A stretch of 64,000 nt of DNA from Flagellimonas sp. CMM7 (GCF_021390195.1 NZ_CP090003.1:2282001-2346000), one strand, 5' to 3'; shown: positions 7,473 through 17,667, counted from the first letter of the stretch. The notes: generated by a model from the sequence alone, not told the origin. Translations and numbers: made by a program.

Positions 7473-10352
7473 ATGAAAAAATATATACAGTTTTTTATCT
7501 TAGTTTTTGTCCCTTTATCCCTTTTTGCTCAAACAGGAAATATTCAAGGAACGATTTCCGATGAAAACGGAATTTACCTCCCTGGAGCCAACATTGTGAT
7601 AACCTCTTTGGCAAAAGGCGCTATCTCTAATTTTGATGGAAGATTCACAATAGTGGATATTCCTGAGGGCACTTATACCTTGAAAGTATCTTATTTAGGC
7701 TATTCAGACATTGAAAAAGAAGTTACTATTAACGCAAATGAAACTACAGAAGTATCATTCTTTATTGAGCCCAAGAGTTTGGAATTGCAAGGTGTTGAGA
7801 TTACCGCATACGGATTAAGTGGACAATCCAAGGCCCTAAACACACAAAAGAACAACTTAAATATCACCAACGTAGTTTCAACGGATCAAATAGGTAAATT
7901 TCCAGATGCAAATATTGGGGATGCCGTTAAAAGGATTCCTGGAATTACCATGCAGGTTGACCAAGGAGAAGCAAGGAACATAATTGTACGTGGACTTTCA
8001 CCACAATTGAATTCGGTAACCTTAAATGGGAGTCGTGTTCCATCTGCCGAAGGCGATAACAGGAATGTACAGATGGATTTGATTCCTGCAGATATGATTC
8101 AAACCATAGAAGTTAGCAAGGCAGTTACCCCTGATATGGACGCAGATGCTTTGGGAGGTTCAGTGAACTTGATAACCAGGACTTCGCCACAAGGCTTTAG
8201 AGTTTCAACAACCTTGGGCTCAGGAATAAACTTTATTACTGATAAGGCAATTTTAAACGGTTCTTTTCTAATTGGGGACAGAAGCGACAACGGAAAATTT
8301 GGTTGGATGCTCTCGGCTTCCTTTAATGACAATGACTTTGGTTCTGACAATATTGAGGCTGAATGGACAGACGAGTTTGAATATTATACTGGAGTTGATG
8401 ATATAGAGGGCGAGCCCATTTTAGATGAGGTTGATGTAGATCCATATGTAAACGTTTATGAACAACGTGAATATCTGGTGCAACGTGTACGAAGAAGTTT
8501 CTCTGCCAACATGGATTATAAGTTTGATGCCAACAATACTGTTTTCCTAAAGACCATGTACAATTGGAGAGATGATAGAGAAAATAGATTTCGATTAGAA
8601 CATGAAATTTTAGATGGAGAAGATATACAGATAGGAGACTTCACCATTACCAACGGGGTACCAACAAGATTTCCTGTAGCGGTTAAACGCCAAAGCAAAG
8701 GGGGAATAGACAACAACAGAAACAAAAACCGTAGGTTGGAAGACCAACGTATGCAGAATTACACCTTGGGTGGTGACCATCTATGGGGTTCACTAAAAGT
8801 AGATTGGATTACCTCTTATGCTAAAGCATCAGAAGAGCGACTGAACGAACGATATGCAGAGTTTGAATCAGAATATATAATTAGCAACGATGTCTTTAAT
8901 CCAAGATACCCAAGATTCTCAGCAGCGGATGCCAGTGATGCTTCGGATTTTGACAGTTTTGAATACAGCGAAATCACCGAAGAAAACCAATATACAGAAG
9001 AAGAGGATGTCAACGTTTTTGTCAATTTCGAACTGCCATCAGATTTGTTTGGTCAAGGAGACGGGAGTATAAAATTTGGCGCCCGTGGAAGATTTAAATC
9101 CAAAGTGCGGGACAATAATTTCTTTGAGTTTGATTTAGAAGATGATTTTCCAACATTGGCCAATACTCCATTAAAAGATTATTCAGATCCAGACTATTTG
9201 GCCGGTAGCCAATACCTTATTGGATCTTTTGCCAGTGAAGAATGGTTAGGTGCCTTAGACCTAGTGGATGGTGAATCATTGCCAGAGGAATTTTTACCTG
9301 GAAATTTTGATGTAAGTGAAAATGTTATTGCGGGTTACCTAATGATAAACCAAAAACTGTCTGATAAGTTTAGTGTGCTTGCGGGCGTACGCTTGGAAAG
9401 TACAAATTTGGAGTCCACAGGTAATAGTTTAACGTTTATTGAAGAAGATCAGGATAATGGTATTGAGGAGAGTATAGAGGTAGAAGAAGTAAATGCAGAA
9501 AATAGCTATACCAATGTTTTGCCAGGAGTACACTTCAAATATGATGTCTCCAATAGTACTGTTTTACGGTTTGCTTGGACAAATACGTTGGCAAGACCAA
9601 ATTATGTAGATTTAATTCCAAGGGCTGAAATTATTAATGAGGACAACGAAATTATTCTAGGGAATGCAGATTTGGAACCCACTACCTCAATGAACTTTGA
9701 TGTAATGGCAGAGCACTACTTTCAAAGTGTGGGATTGCTTTCTGGAGGAGTTTTTTATAAGGATATCAAAAACTTTATCTATACCTTCCAAGGAGAAACA
9801 ACAGATGATACTTTTGGAGCTGGAACCACGGGTTATGAAACCTTTCAACCTTTGAACGGTGACGGGGCTTCGGTATTTGGATTGGAATTTGCATTTCAGC
9901 GTCAGTTGGATTTTCTTCCTGGATTTGCCAGAAACTTTAGCTTATATTTAAACTATACCTATTTATCCTCTTCTGCTGATGGGATTAGAAATGAGGATGG
10001 TGATGAGCGTGAGGATATAGATTTGCCAAATACAGCTCCAAACATGTTCAACGGCTCTTTGGCCTATGCGGACAAGAAATTTAGTGCGCGTTTATCTGTG
10101 AACTTTTCAGATAGTTATATCGATGAAATTGGAGGTAATGAATTTGAAGACCGGTATTATGATACCCAGCTTTTTATAGATTTTAATGCTTCTTTTCAAA
10201 TCAATTCCAATCTTAGTTTTTATGCTGATTTGAATAATATCACCAACCAACCATTGCGCTATTTTCAGGGTGTAAAAGAGCGTACACAACAGATGGAATT
10301 TTACGGCCAACGATTGACTTTTGGTTTAAAATATGATCTATTCAAAAAATAA
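7473..10352 (+). CDS. TonB-dependent receptor, Caulobacter-type, probably linked to phytate use
   Basis: A 959-residue outer-membrane receptor. Residues 1-19 are a signal peptide (LSLFAQ). Residues about 22-105 form a carboxypeptidase-regulatory-like domain (GTISDENGIYLPGANI), then a plug domain with IPGITMQVDQGEARNI and VRGLSPQLNSVTLNG, then KAVTPDMDADALGGSVNLIT, which is typical of Caulobacter-type receptors, and finally a 22-strand barrel ending in a terminal strand with Phe-Gly-Leu-Lys-Tyr. It imports a substrate energised by TonB/ExbBD. The phytase gene follows after 48 bp on the same strand, so the receptor probably takes up inositol phosphates or their breakdown products; this is inferred from context only. 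Confidence 0.92.
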   Translation: MKKYIQFFILVFVPLSLFAQTGNIQGTISDENGIYLPGANIVITSLAKGAISNFDGRFTIVDIPEGTYTLKVSYLGYSDIEKEVTINANETTEVSFFIEPKSLELQGVEITAYGLSGQSKALNTQKNNLNITNVVSTDQIGKFPDANIGDAVKRIPGITMQVDQGEARNIIVRGLSPQLNSVTLNGSRVPSAEGDNRNVQMDLIPADMIQTIEVSKAVTPDMDADALGGSVNLITRTSPQGFRVSTTLGSGINFITDKAILNGSFLIGDRSDNGKFGWMLSASFNDNDFGSDNIEAEWTDEFEYYTGVDDIEGEPILDEVDVDPYVNVYEQREYLVQRVRRSFSANMDYKFDANNTVFLKTMYNWRDDRENRFRLEHEILDGEDIQIGDFTITNGVPTRFPVAVKRQSKGGIDNNRNKNRRLEDQRMQNYTLGGDHLWGSLKVDWITSYAKASEERLNERYAEFESEYIISNDVFNPRYPRFSAADASDASDFDSFEYSEITEENQYTEEEDVNVFVNFELPSDLFGQGDGSIKFGARGRFKSKVRDNNFFEFDLEDDFPTLANTPLKDYSDPDYLAGSQYLIGSFASEEWLGALDLVDGESLPEEFLPGNFDVSENVIAGYLMINQKLSDKFSVLAGVRLESTNLESTGNSLTFIEEDQDNGIEESIEVEEVNAENSYTNVLPGVHFKYDVSNSTVLRFAWTNTLARPNYVDLIPRAEIINEDNEIILGNADLEPTTSMNFDVMAEHYFQSVGLLSGGVFYKDIKNFIYTFQGETTDDTFGAGTTGYETFQPLNGDGASVFGLEFAFQRQLDFLPGFARNFSLYLNYTYLSSSADGIRNEDGDEREDIDLPNTAPNMFNGSLAYADKKFSARLSVNFSDSYIDEIGGNEFEDRYYDTQLFIDFNASFQINSNLSFYADLNNITNQPLRYFQGVKERTQQMEFYGQRLTFGLKYDLFKK

Positions 10353-10400
10353 ATACACGCAATTCGTGAGTAAACAAGAACCTAATTTTATCTTTAAAAC

Positions 10401-11417
10401 ATGTATAGATCTATTTATTCTTTAGTTGTAGTTGTGCTATTTTTTACATCGTGCAATACAAAAAGTACGTTACCGCCAATTCAACCAGATATCATTACAG
10501 AATTTACATTGAACGATACCGATGACCCCGCAATTTGGATCAATCCAGCAAATGCATCAAAAAGTATTGTTTTTGGAACTGATAAGGAAACCAATGGAGC
10601 CATCTATGCATTTGATTTGGATGGAAAAATAATCGAGGATAAAACTATCCGAAATATGAAACGGCCTAATAATGTGGATATTGAGTATGGTTTTCAATTA
10701 ACCGATTCAACCACAACGGATATTATGGTTTTTACTGAACGGGAGAAACAACAAATCAGGATGTTTTCGGTTCCAAACATGAAACCTATGGATGGCGGTG
10801 GTTTTCCTGTATTTTCTGATGAAGAATTACTTGAAAATAAATTGCCTATGGGCATTAGTCTGTATAAATCGCCATTGGATTCTACGATTTACGCCATTGT
10901 GGGAAGAAAAACAGGCCCTGGTACTGGTTATTTGTATCAATATACATTGCAAGCAGATAGTTTAGGGGTCAAAGCAAAATTGGTTCGGAAATTTGGAAAG
11001 TTCAGTGGTCAAAAGGAAATAGAAGCTATTGCTGTTGATGATGAAAAAGGGTTTATATATTATTCAGATGAAGGAGTATGTATCAGAAAATACTATGCAG
11101 AACCTAAAAAGGGAAATGAGGAGCTATCATGTTTTGGAGGGGAACATTTTTTGAAGGATATTGAAGGTATTGCTATTGCCTCATATCCAAATAAAGAAGG
11201 TTTTATAATTGTCTCCGATCAACAAAGGGGGCAATTCAATATTTTTTCTAGAAAAGAAAATGTATTCGTTAAAGCTGTAAATCTTTCCACGCTTGAAACA
11301 GACGGTTGCGAGGTAGTGACCGTTCCATTGAACAGCACTTTTCCAAATGGACTTTTTGCTGCTATGAACGATGAAAAGAACTTTTATTTCTATGATTTAG
11401 GAAAGGTTTTAGAGTAA
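10401..11417 (+). CDS. Beta-propeller phytase (3-phytase), lipoprotein
   Basis: A 338-residue lipoprotein (lipobox FFTSC, Cys18 or nearby). The body matches beta-propeller phytase: DDPAIWINPANASKSIVFGTDKE at the start of blade 1, RPNNVDIEYGF, acidic calcium-binding positions, and DIEGIAIASYP and IVSDQQRGQFNIF further on. These enzymes hydrolyse phytate (inositol hexakisphosphate) in a calcium-dependent way and release phosphate. Lipidation places it on the cell surface or in the periplasm. It directly follows a TonB-dependent receptor gene, forming a likely two-gene phosphorus-scavenging operon. Confidence 0.9.
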   Translation: MYRSIYSLVVVVLFFTSCNTKSTLPPIQPDIITEFTLNDTDDPAIWINPANASKSIVFGTDKETNGAIYAFDLDGKIIEDKTIRNMKRPNNVDIEYGFQLTDSTTTDIMVFTEREKQQIRMFSVPNMKPMDGGGFPVFSDEELLENKLPMGISLYKSPLDSTIYAIVGRKTGPGTGYLYQYTLQADSLGVKAKLVRKFGKFSGQKEIEAIAVDDEKGFIYYSDEGVCIRKYYAEPKKGNEELSCFGGEHFLKDIEGIAIASYPNKEGFIIVSDQQRGQFNIFSRKENVFVKAVNLSTLETDGCEVVTVPLNSTFPNGLFAAMNDEKNFYFYDLGKVLE

Positions 11418-11432
11418 GATCATATAAACAGA

Positions 11433-12545
11433 TTAAAAGTTTAATTTTCTTTTTCTAGCGGTAATTTCCCAGGTCGTTACTTTTAATCCATCCTCGATTA
11501 CAGATACTTCATCGTGGAGGTTTATAGTTGGGCAAATGTGATATGGAATGCCATATAAAACATCTCCAATTTTTAGATTATTCCAATTATCAACTTTGAG
11601 AACACCATGCTCTTCACTTTGTGAGAGAAGCTCGTAATTGTCAATATTTAGAAACTTCACTCGCTTATCAATAGGGTTTTCTGGAGCTACGGATTTGTGA
11701 CCTAAGTCTAGGGTTACAATCCCCTCAGTGGGCTTTGAGATAACTCGTGTTACTAACAGTGCAGCATACTTAAAGTTCTGTTCCGTTAGTTTTTCACTAT
11801 ACCCCCAATCCCATAAAACACAGGTGCCAGGGCTGGTAATTCGGTTTTCTTGTAATAGGTGGGTTGTAAACGAAGGAGTTCCGCCACAAATCATTTGTGC
11901 TGTAGAAAATACTTTTTTTATGTTGTTGAAATAGGCAGTTACATCTTCCAAACCGGTTTCTATCTTTCCGCTTCGTGTAGAAAAATCATTATCCCTCAAA
12001 TGTCCATCATACACATGTAATCCTTTAAAATCTAAACCTTTGCAATCAGAAATAAAAACCATAAGCTCATCTAGGCCGGACCCTATTTTGATTCCTGAAC
12101 GATCCATTCCATTATTGATGTCAACGTAAAAGTTGACAGTCAACCCATTTTCAAGAGCTTTTCTATTTAACAGATCAGCAGCTTCGATAGAATCTAGAAT
12201 TGTAGAGAAATTGGTTTTAGGAAAATGTGTTACCAAAGAAAGAAAGCGGTCCACCTTAGGGCCAACCAATTGATGCGAAATCAAAACAGAATTAGCACCT
12301 GCTTCTGCTGCTATTTCCGCTTCCGAGATGGTTGAAGCTTTAAAATTAGATATTCCAACAGCCAATAGTATATCCAGAACTTTTGGCATTTTGTTGGTTT
12401 TGATATGAGGCATTAACCTTTGTGTTTCGCCATTGACCAAAGAAATCATCTCTTGAACATTATAATCCAAATGATTTTTATATACGGCTATTGACGGCGA
12501 ATCAACTGTTTCAATATTTTGAATTTGGAACCAATTCTTTGTCAT
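11433..12545 (-). CDS. D-threonine aldolase-like PLP enzyme (D-TA family)
   Basis: A 370-residue protein with an N-terminal alanine-racemase-type barrel and a C-terminal beta domain of the D-threonine aldolase / D-serine dehydratase family. PHIKTNK at residues 46-52 carries the PLP-binding Lys49. FYVDINNGMDRSGI, ICGGTPSF and LDLGHKSVAPENP are family motifs, and His near residue 330-350 (YHICPT) belongs to the metal site. Members cleave D-threo-3-hydroxyamino acids to glycine and an aldehyde, or dehydrate D-serine; the exact substrate is not readable. The gene converges on the phytase gene with a 15-bp gap. Confidence 0.88.
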   Translation of the reverse strand: MTKNWFQIQNIETVDSPSIAVYKNHLDYNVQEMISLVNGETQRLMPHIKTNKMPKVLDILLAVGISNFKASTISEAEIAAEAGANSVLISHQLVGPKVDRFLSLVTHFPKTNFSTILDSIEAADLLNRKALENGLTVNFYVDINNGMDRSGIKIGSGLDELMVFISDCKGLDFKGLHVYDGHLRDNDFSTRSGKIETGLEDVTAYFNNIKKVFSTAQMICGGTPSFTTHLLQENRITSPGTCVLWDWGYSEKLTEQNFKYAALLVTRVISKPTEGIVTLDLGHKSVAPENPIDKRVKFLNIDNYELLSQSEEHGVLKVDNWNNLKIGDVLYGIPYHICPTINLHDEVSVIEDGLKVTTWEITARKRKLNF

Positions 12546-12582
12546 TTTTTGATTGCTTTTTGCGAAGAAACTCCTTTTTTAT

Positions 12583-13121
12583 TTATTCTTTTAAAATGTC
12601 CTTTATAATTTTTAAGTGATGTTGTGTGTGTATTTTCAGAAAACGTTTGGTTTGCCCTTTATCAATTACATTGAAATAAGGATGTTTAAAATGTGCCTTT
12701 TCATTTAAAGCTTCAATTTTTTTAGATTTTCCTTGGCTTCTTCAATTTGAAGGTAAAGACTGTCTGTTAAAATTACTTTTGGCGGAATAACAGATTTAGG
12801 AGATTGTGCAACACCCCGTGGAATGATTGCCGAGGTGAAAACAAATATCCTTGACCAACTAAAATTTGATTTAAATTCATTTGGATTCGAACGTTCCAAT
12901 GCTTCACAAATCCTATTAATGGTTCTAAGGCTATGATCTAAATGCCAGTCCACATTCACTTCCGATATTCTTTTATTGGATTTATCCTTTTTTGGAATGT
13001 AATCCACAATTTCCGAAAACTGTTCATCCAAGAAATATGGACCTGATTCAGTGTTTCTAGCCAAAATAATTGCTGTTAAAATGATGCTTAAAACTAGCAA
13101 AATAACCCCAATCTTTTTCAT
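12583..13121 (-). pseudogene. DinB/DUF1569-like protein, interrupted by a -1 frameshift in a run of seven A
   Basis: The open frame from ATG 13121 encodes 138 residues (N-terminal membrane anchor at about residues 4-21, then WHLDHSLRTINRI, a His-containing helix) and stops at 12705 shortly after a run of seven A in the coding strand. Slipping back one base there continues without a stop to 12583 and adds about 43 residues that fit the family end: [19 protein letters not shown] and [14 protein letters not shown]. The restored product would be about 179 residues, with both His motifs of the DinB-like four-helix fold used for metal binding. CTA-AAA-AAA reads as a classic A-AAA-AAA slippery heptamer, so it could be a mutation, a sequencing error or programmed frameshifting. 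Function unknown. Confidence 0.7.
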
Positions 13122-13142
13122 GATATTCTTGTTTGCCAGTAT

Positions 13143-15527
13143 TTAGAACTGAAATTTATAGCCTACATCCGGAAAGAAACCAATCTGATCTATTTGATCA
13201 ACATTATTGGTTAAACGGTTGTAACGTCTTGCAAATATGTTTTCATTGGCGGTAACGTTTTGTAAATCCACAAAAAAGCGATGAGACTGTTTTTTGTTTC
13301 TACTGTTGAGCTTAATTCCAAATTTAACATCCCACCTAAAATAGTCGTCATATTGTTGGCTAAAAGCAAGATCATCCTGCAATACCTCAAAGCCTGCTTG
13401 CTGAGAAGCGGCTAAATCCACTGGCGTATAATATCTACCCCCTGAAAAGGTTAAACGAGAATCTACAAATAGTATGTTTTTATTCTTTCCGCCCAAACTA
13501 AATTCTTTACCTGCCAAGGCATTTACAACATAGCCGTTGTTGAATGGTGAATTACGCTCAATACCGTCACTGCCTTCATATTTACTTTCATAAAATGACC
13601 CCGTAAGCAGACCATAATAACTGTTGCTAAAAAACTTTTCTAATGTGAATTCAATTCCTCGATTAAAGCCAGTACCTCCATTAATTAAAGAAACCTTATC
13701 ATCATCAAAATCGAAATCAGCACCTTCCGTTAAAGAAGAATAGCTTGAAGGAAAAGATTCTATCGCGGCATTGTCAATATCTTGGTTGTACACTTCAATT
13801 TTTCCTCGCCAATCATTCCCTAATTTTACATCATAGCCCAAAACATAGTGATTGCTTCTAACAAGGTCAAGATTTCTATTGGTCTGTATTAGTTCTCCGT
13901 TGACTTCTTCGTTCAAAAACAATAAAGGAAAAGGAACAGATTGATGATGAAGACCATACCCAATATTTAGTTTGTGGTTTGGAGCCAGTTGAAAATTTAA
14001 TGCAGCCCTAGGCTCAAATACGAATTGTTCGTTCAAGGAGCTGTATTGCGAATGCATTCCCGCATTAAAAGTAATTTTTTCAGTTAGGCGAAACTGACCC
14101 TGAATATAAGGTTGAAAAATGGTGAAGTTTTCATCAAAATCTCGGAAAGTGAATAAATCGGGGTCACCATCTCCATTCGTATCTGGCTGTTTTTCGCGGT
14201 CTCTATTGAAGGCATCAATTTTATAGCCTTCAACCAATACCCCTGTGCGCAATGTGGCTCTGTTGCTCAACTTTGAATTGAACAAGGTTGAAAATGAAAC
14301 ACGAGATTCTGAATTGTCCGCCTCTGTATATAGAATAATGCGTTCCTGGGAAGTGTCCTTGTCAATAAGCCGATCTGCCGTAAACTTGTTTCCAGTATAG
14401 GATCCTGCTACTATGGTCCTTAAAAACGAGTTTTTACCAACTGGAAGTTGATGTTTCAATCCTATAACCCCAAATTGAGAATCCACAAATGCGTTTTCAT
14501 CTTCTGCTGCAAAAAGATCATCTTCATCAATATCATTCCCTAGAAACTCAATGTCAGAAGTACCAATGATTCCAAATAATGATAGTCTTCCAAGCTTCCC
14601 TTTTCCAAAATCAAAATTGAAGGAAACATCGCTATAATTAGGAGTTGCTGAGGTGCCCCCTGCACCACCGCCTACCAAACTGACTAAGGAATACCTGGCA
14701 GATAGCAGGAAAGAACCATTTTTGCTGCCCATAGGACCTTCGGCCATTGCTTCTACTCCGGTAAAAACCCCAACCTGTGCGGAGAATTCAAAATCGTCTA
14801 TGTTTCCTTTTCTAAACCCAAGATCAAAAACCCCTCCAAGAGCATTGCCATATTCTGATGGAAATGCCGAAGTGATAAAATCTGAGTTCTTCAGTAGGTT
14901 TGGATTTACCGCTGAAACCGGACCACCCGTTGTACCAAAACTTGCAAAGTGATTTGGATTAGGGATTGGAATTCCTTCTAAGCGCCAAAGCAGACCAGTA
15001 GGAGAGTTACCGCGCACAACAATATCGTTACGGCTATCATCCGGTGCTGAAACCCCGGCAAAGTTTGCGGCCAGCCTTCCAACATCACTGCGCCCTCCGG
15101 AGAATCGGGTCACTTCTTCAACACCAAATTGCCTGGCGGATACAGTGGCCAGTTTGTTGTTTGCTCTATCTTTATTGGTTTCGGTGGTAACAATTACTTC
15201 ATCCAACTGATTAAATGATTCAATTAACGAAATAGTCAATAAAACATCCTTCCCAGTGGTTACTTCTATGTTTGGAATTGTTGTGTTTTCAAAGCCTATA
15301 TAACTTACTCGAACTATTTGTCTGCCCACGGGAACATCCTTGATTGTGAATCTCCCATCAAGATCAGTGATTACTCCTGTATCTGCTTGTTGATCTAATA
15401 ATTCTACTGTTGCTCCTACCAAAGGACCTTCTGATTGTTTGTCCAAAACAATGCCTTTAATGACTCCCGTTTGCGAAAAGCCGACTGCGGTACAAAGAAA
15501 AGCGAATATCAAAATGATTTTTTTCAT
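13143..15527 (-). CDS. TonB-dependent receptor with carboxypeptidase-regulatory-like domain
   Basis: A 794-residue outer-membrane receptor with a signal peptide of about 18 residues (VGFSQ), a carboxypeptidase-regulatory-like domain (residues about 22-105, GVIKGIVLDKQSEGPLVGATVELL), a plug domain (residues about 115-230, with RNDIVVRGNSPTGLLWRLEG) and a barrel that ends in the aromatic terminal strand GYKFQF. The barrel is shorter than that of SusC proteins and no SusD gene is nearby. The substrate is unknown. The gene begins 21 bp upstream of the frameshifted DinB-like gene on the same strand. A LytS/LytTR two-component pair is divergent from it and might control it; that is a guess from position. 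Confidence 0.9.
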   Translation of the reverse strand: MKKIILIFAFLCTAVGFSQTGVIKGIVLDKQSEGPLVGATVELLDQQADTGVITDLDGRFTIKDVPVGRQIVRVSYIGFENTTIPNIEVTTGKDVLLTISLIESFNQLDEVIVTTETNKDRANNKLATVSARQFGVEEVTRFSGGRSDVGRLAANFAGVSAPDDSRNDIVVRGNSPTGLLWRLEGIPIPNPNHFASFGTTGGPVSAVNPNLLKNSDFITSAFPSEYGNALGGVFDLGFRKGNIDDFEFSAQVGVFTGVEAMAEGPMGSKNGSFLLSARYSLVSLVGGGAGGTSATPNYSDVSFNFDFGKGKLGRLSLFGIIGTSDIEFLGNDIDEDDLFAAEDENAFVDSQFGVIGLKHQLPVGKNSFLRTIVAGSYTGNKFTADRLIDKDTSQERIILYTEADNSESRVSFSTLFNSKLSNRATLRTGVLVEGYKIDAFNRDREKQPDTNGDGDPDLFTFRDFDENFTIFQPYIQGQFRLTEKITFNAGMHSQYSSLNEQFVFEPRAALNFQLAPNHKLNIGYGLHHQSVPFPLLFLNEEVNGELIQTNRNLDLVRSNHYVLGYDVKLGNDWRGKIEVYNQDIDNAAIESFPSSYSSLTEGADFDFDDDKVSLINGGTGFNRGIEFTLEKFFSNSYYGLLTGSFYESKYEGSDGIERNSPFNNGYVVNALAGKEFSLGGKNKNILFVDSRLTFSGGRYYTPVDLAASQQAGFEVLQDDLAFSQQYDDYFRWDVKFGIKLNSRNKKQSHRFFVDLQNVTANENIFARRYNRLTNNVDQIDQIGFFPDVGYKFQF

Positions 15528-15761
15528 GATACGTTTATTTGATTTTCTTCCAAGATGAAACTATGAATTGGTAAAAAAGACGAAGAAATATTGAGATGTT
15601 CTTTTGCGGACTGAAGTGTTATAGGATATTTTGAAAGGGAATAGTGCTATATGCTCACGATCATATTCAACTAAATAATGTTTTGCTACGGTTCAATTCC
15701 TTTTTTGACAGTTGATGTGATGAGATTGCAAAGGATATAGTGTCTTATGTATCTTTAACAA

Positions 15762-16850
15762 ATGGCAACAAGCATGTTCAAGAAAAAAGCGGTTAAAAAG
15801 TTTTTGTTCCGATGGATGGTGGTCAATGTTGTATATATTCTTATAAAAACTACTGTAAATCATGAGGTTGAAGAGCTAGACACTTTTTTTGCGCCTACAA
15901 ATATTTTCTACTACAGCACAGCTTTTCTTTTTTTTATGCTCACCTGGGAGTTCAATGACTGGTTGATAAAAAGAGAACGTAATTATGGAAAGCTGAACCT
16001 TAAAAATAGTCTGAAAATTTATGCCCAGACCATGGCGTTATTACTGCCATTAAGTGCAGTGATTTATTACTTGGCCTTGTTCCCATTCAGAGAGACTATT
16101 GGCATTCACTGTGATGATCCCAAGGTGGAGTTTATGGGCGATTTTCTAAGAGCTGGTTTAATAGGTTCAACGGTGGTATTTTTTAATCTGTTCTATTTTT
16201 CAATGAAGCAAAAGGAAGAAATGGATGAACAAATGGAAAATTTAAAGAGGGAAATGTTAGTCTCTAAATATTCTTCGCTAAAAAGCCAGATAAGCCCACA
16301 TTTTTTGTTTAACAGTTTAAATACCTTAACGTCCTTAATGTACGAAGACCGGGACTTGGCTTCTGACTTTGTGACTAGACTAGCTTCTAGTTACCGTTAT
16401 ATTTTGGATAATAAAGAGGAGGATTTGGTAAGCTTGCAAAAGGAATTAGGGTTTTTAGATGCTTATGTATTTATGATGGAAGTAAGACATAAAAATGCAG
16501 TGGTCATAGAAACGGACATCAGGGTTTCTCCAGATCAGTATTGGATTCCTACATTGACTTTACAAATGTTGATAGAAAATGCGTTAAAGCATAATTTGTA
16601 TTCCAAAGAAAGACCTTTACAAATTTCCATTACTTCTATTGAAAATAATGCACTGGCCATTAAAAACAATCTTAGAAAAAGAGAGTTGAAACAGAAGACA
16701 ACAAGGCTTGGCCTAGAAAACATTAAAAAAAGATATTCATATTATACCAATAAAACAGTTTTGGTGAGAGAAGACACTAATTCTTTTGAGGTTATTATTC
16801 CATTATTGGATAAAGAAGTCAAGGAAATCAATTTAATATCTGTATCCTAA
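15762..16850 (+). CDS. LytS-type sensor histidine kinase
   Basis: A 362-residue kinase. The first about 145 residues carry four hydrophobic segments, with no recognised sensor domain; a coiled segment (residues about 148-170, KQKEEMDEQMENLKREM) follows. The His_kinase domain of the LytS/YehU type comes next with SQISPHFLFNSLNTL, whose His is the phosphorylation site, and then the N-box MLIENALKHNL of the ATPase domain. It should phosphorylate the LytTR regulator encoded 1 bp downstream. The signal sensed is unknown; the membrane part may sense the cell envelope. Confidence 0.93.
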   Translation: MATSMFKKKAVKKFLFRWMVVNVVYILIKTTVNHEVEELDTFFAPTNIFYYSTAFLFFMLTWEFNDWLIKRERNYGKLNLKNSLKIYAQTMALLLPLSAVIYYLALFPFRETIGIHCDDPKVEFMGDFLRAGLIGSTVVFFNLFYFSMKQKEEMDEQMENLKREMLVSKYSSLKSQISPHFLFNSLNTLTSLMYEDRDLASDFVTRLASSYRYILDNKEEDLVSLQKELGFLDAYVFMMEVRHKNAVVIETDIRVSPDQYWIPTLTLQMLIENALKHNLYSKERPLQISITSIENNALAIKNNLRKRELKQKTTRLGLENIKKRYSYYTNKTVLVREDTNSFEVIIPLLDKEVKEINLISVS

Positions 16851-16851
16851 A

Positions 16852-17607
16852 ATGAGAGCTGTAATTATCGAGGATGAAGAGTTTGCTACCAAACGATTGA
16901 TGAAATTGGTGGAAGAGTTAGCGCCAGAAATAGAAGTTATTGGTACTTTAAATTCTGTTGAGAGTGGTGTAAAATGGTTCAAAAAGAATGATCGTCCTGA
17001 TTTGATTTTTTTGGACATTCAACTTAATGATGGTTATGGATTTGATATTTTGGATGATGTTACCGATCACCCTCCAGTTATATTTACTACTGCCTATAAT
17101 GAATTTGCTATCAGGGGATTCAAGTATAATGGAGTGGATTATTTACTGAAACCTATCGTGAAAAGTGATTTAAAAACAGCTCTTGAAAAATTTAAGAAAA
17201 ACGTCACACGAAATGGAAATACTTCTACCGATAATCTGGAGCATTTAAAACAACTTTTTCATAAGGAATACAAGCATCGTTTTATGGTAAAGGTTGGGAA
17301 TCAGTTTAGATCTTTCAATGTAGAGGATATAGCGTATTTTAAATCGCATGAAGGTTTAATTTGTTTGCAGACACATACCGGACAGTCTTATCCCATTGAA
17401 TATACTATTGATCAGTTGGAGAACATTTTAAATCCAATTCATTTTTTTAGAATCAATCGCAAGTTTATGGTTTCTGTGAAAGCAGTTGTTGAAATTCATA
17501 GTTATTTTAATAGTCGATTGCTTTTAAAGTTGCTGCCCAAAGAGGAAGAACAGATAGTTGTTTCAAGGGAACGTACCACTAATTTTAAGCGTTGGTTGGA
17601 TATGTAA
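16852..17607 (+). CDS. LytTR-family response regulator
   Basis: A 251-residue regulator. The receiver domain (residues 1 to about 120) has the acidic pair in IIEDEEFA, the phospho-acceptor Asp in LIFLDIQLNDGYGF and the Lys in YLLKPI. The LytTR DNA-binding domain (residues about 140-250) has the usual FRSFNVEDIAYFKSHEGL, FFRINRKFMVS and VSRERTTNFKRWL. It is coupled to the preceding kinase gene with a 1-bp gap. The targets are not evident; the divergent TonB receptor gene is one candidate. Confidence 0.95.
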   Translation: MRAVIIEDEEFATKRLMKLVEELAPEIEVIGTLNSVESGVKWFKKNDRPDLIFLDIQLNDGYGFDILDDVTDHPPVIFTTAYNEFAIRGFKYNGVDYLLKPIVKSDLKTALEKFKKNVTRNGNTSTDNLEHLKQLFHKEYKHRFMVKVGNQFRSFNVEDIAYFKSHEGLICLQTHTGQSYPIEYTIDQLENILNPIHFFRINRKFMVSVKAVVEIHSYFNSRLLLKLLPKEEEQIVVSRERTTNFKRWLDM

Positions 17608-17667
17608 ACCGTGGCAATTAAACTACCATTTTCTTCTTAGAATAAACCATGAGTATAAGCAATAAGC

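Noticed and set aside
12705..13121. The 138-residue frame as a complete, normal gene
   Set aside because: The -1 frame directly after the run of seven A continues the family's C-terminal helix with its His motif, so the short frame looks truncated, not natural.
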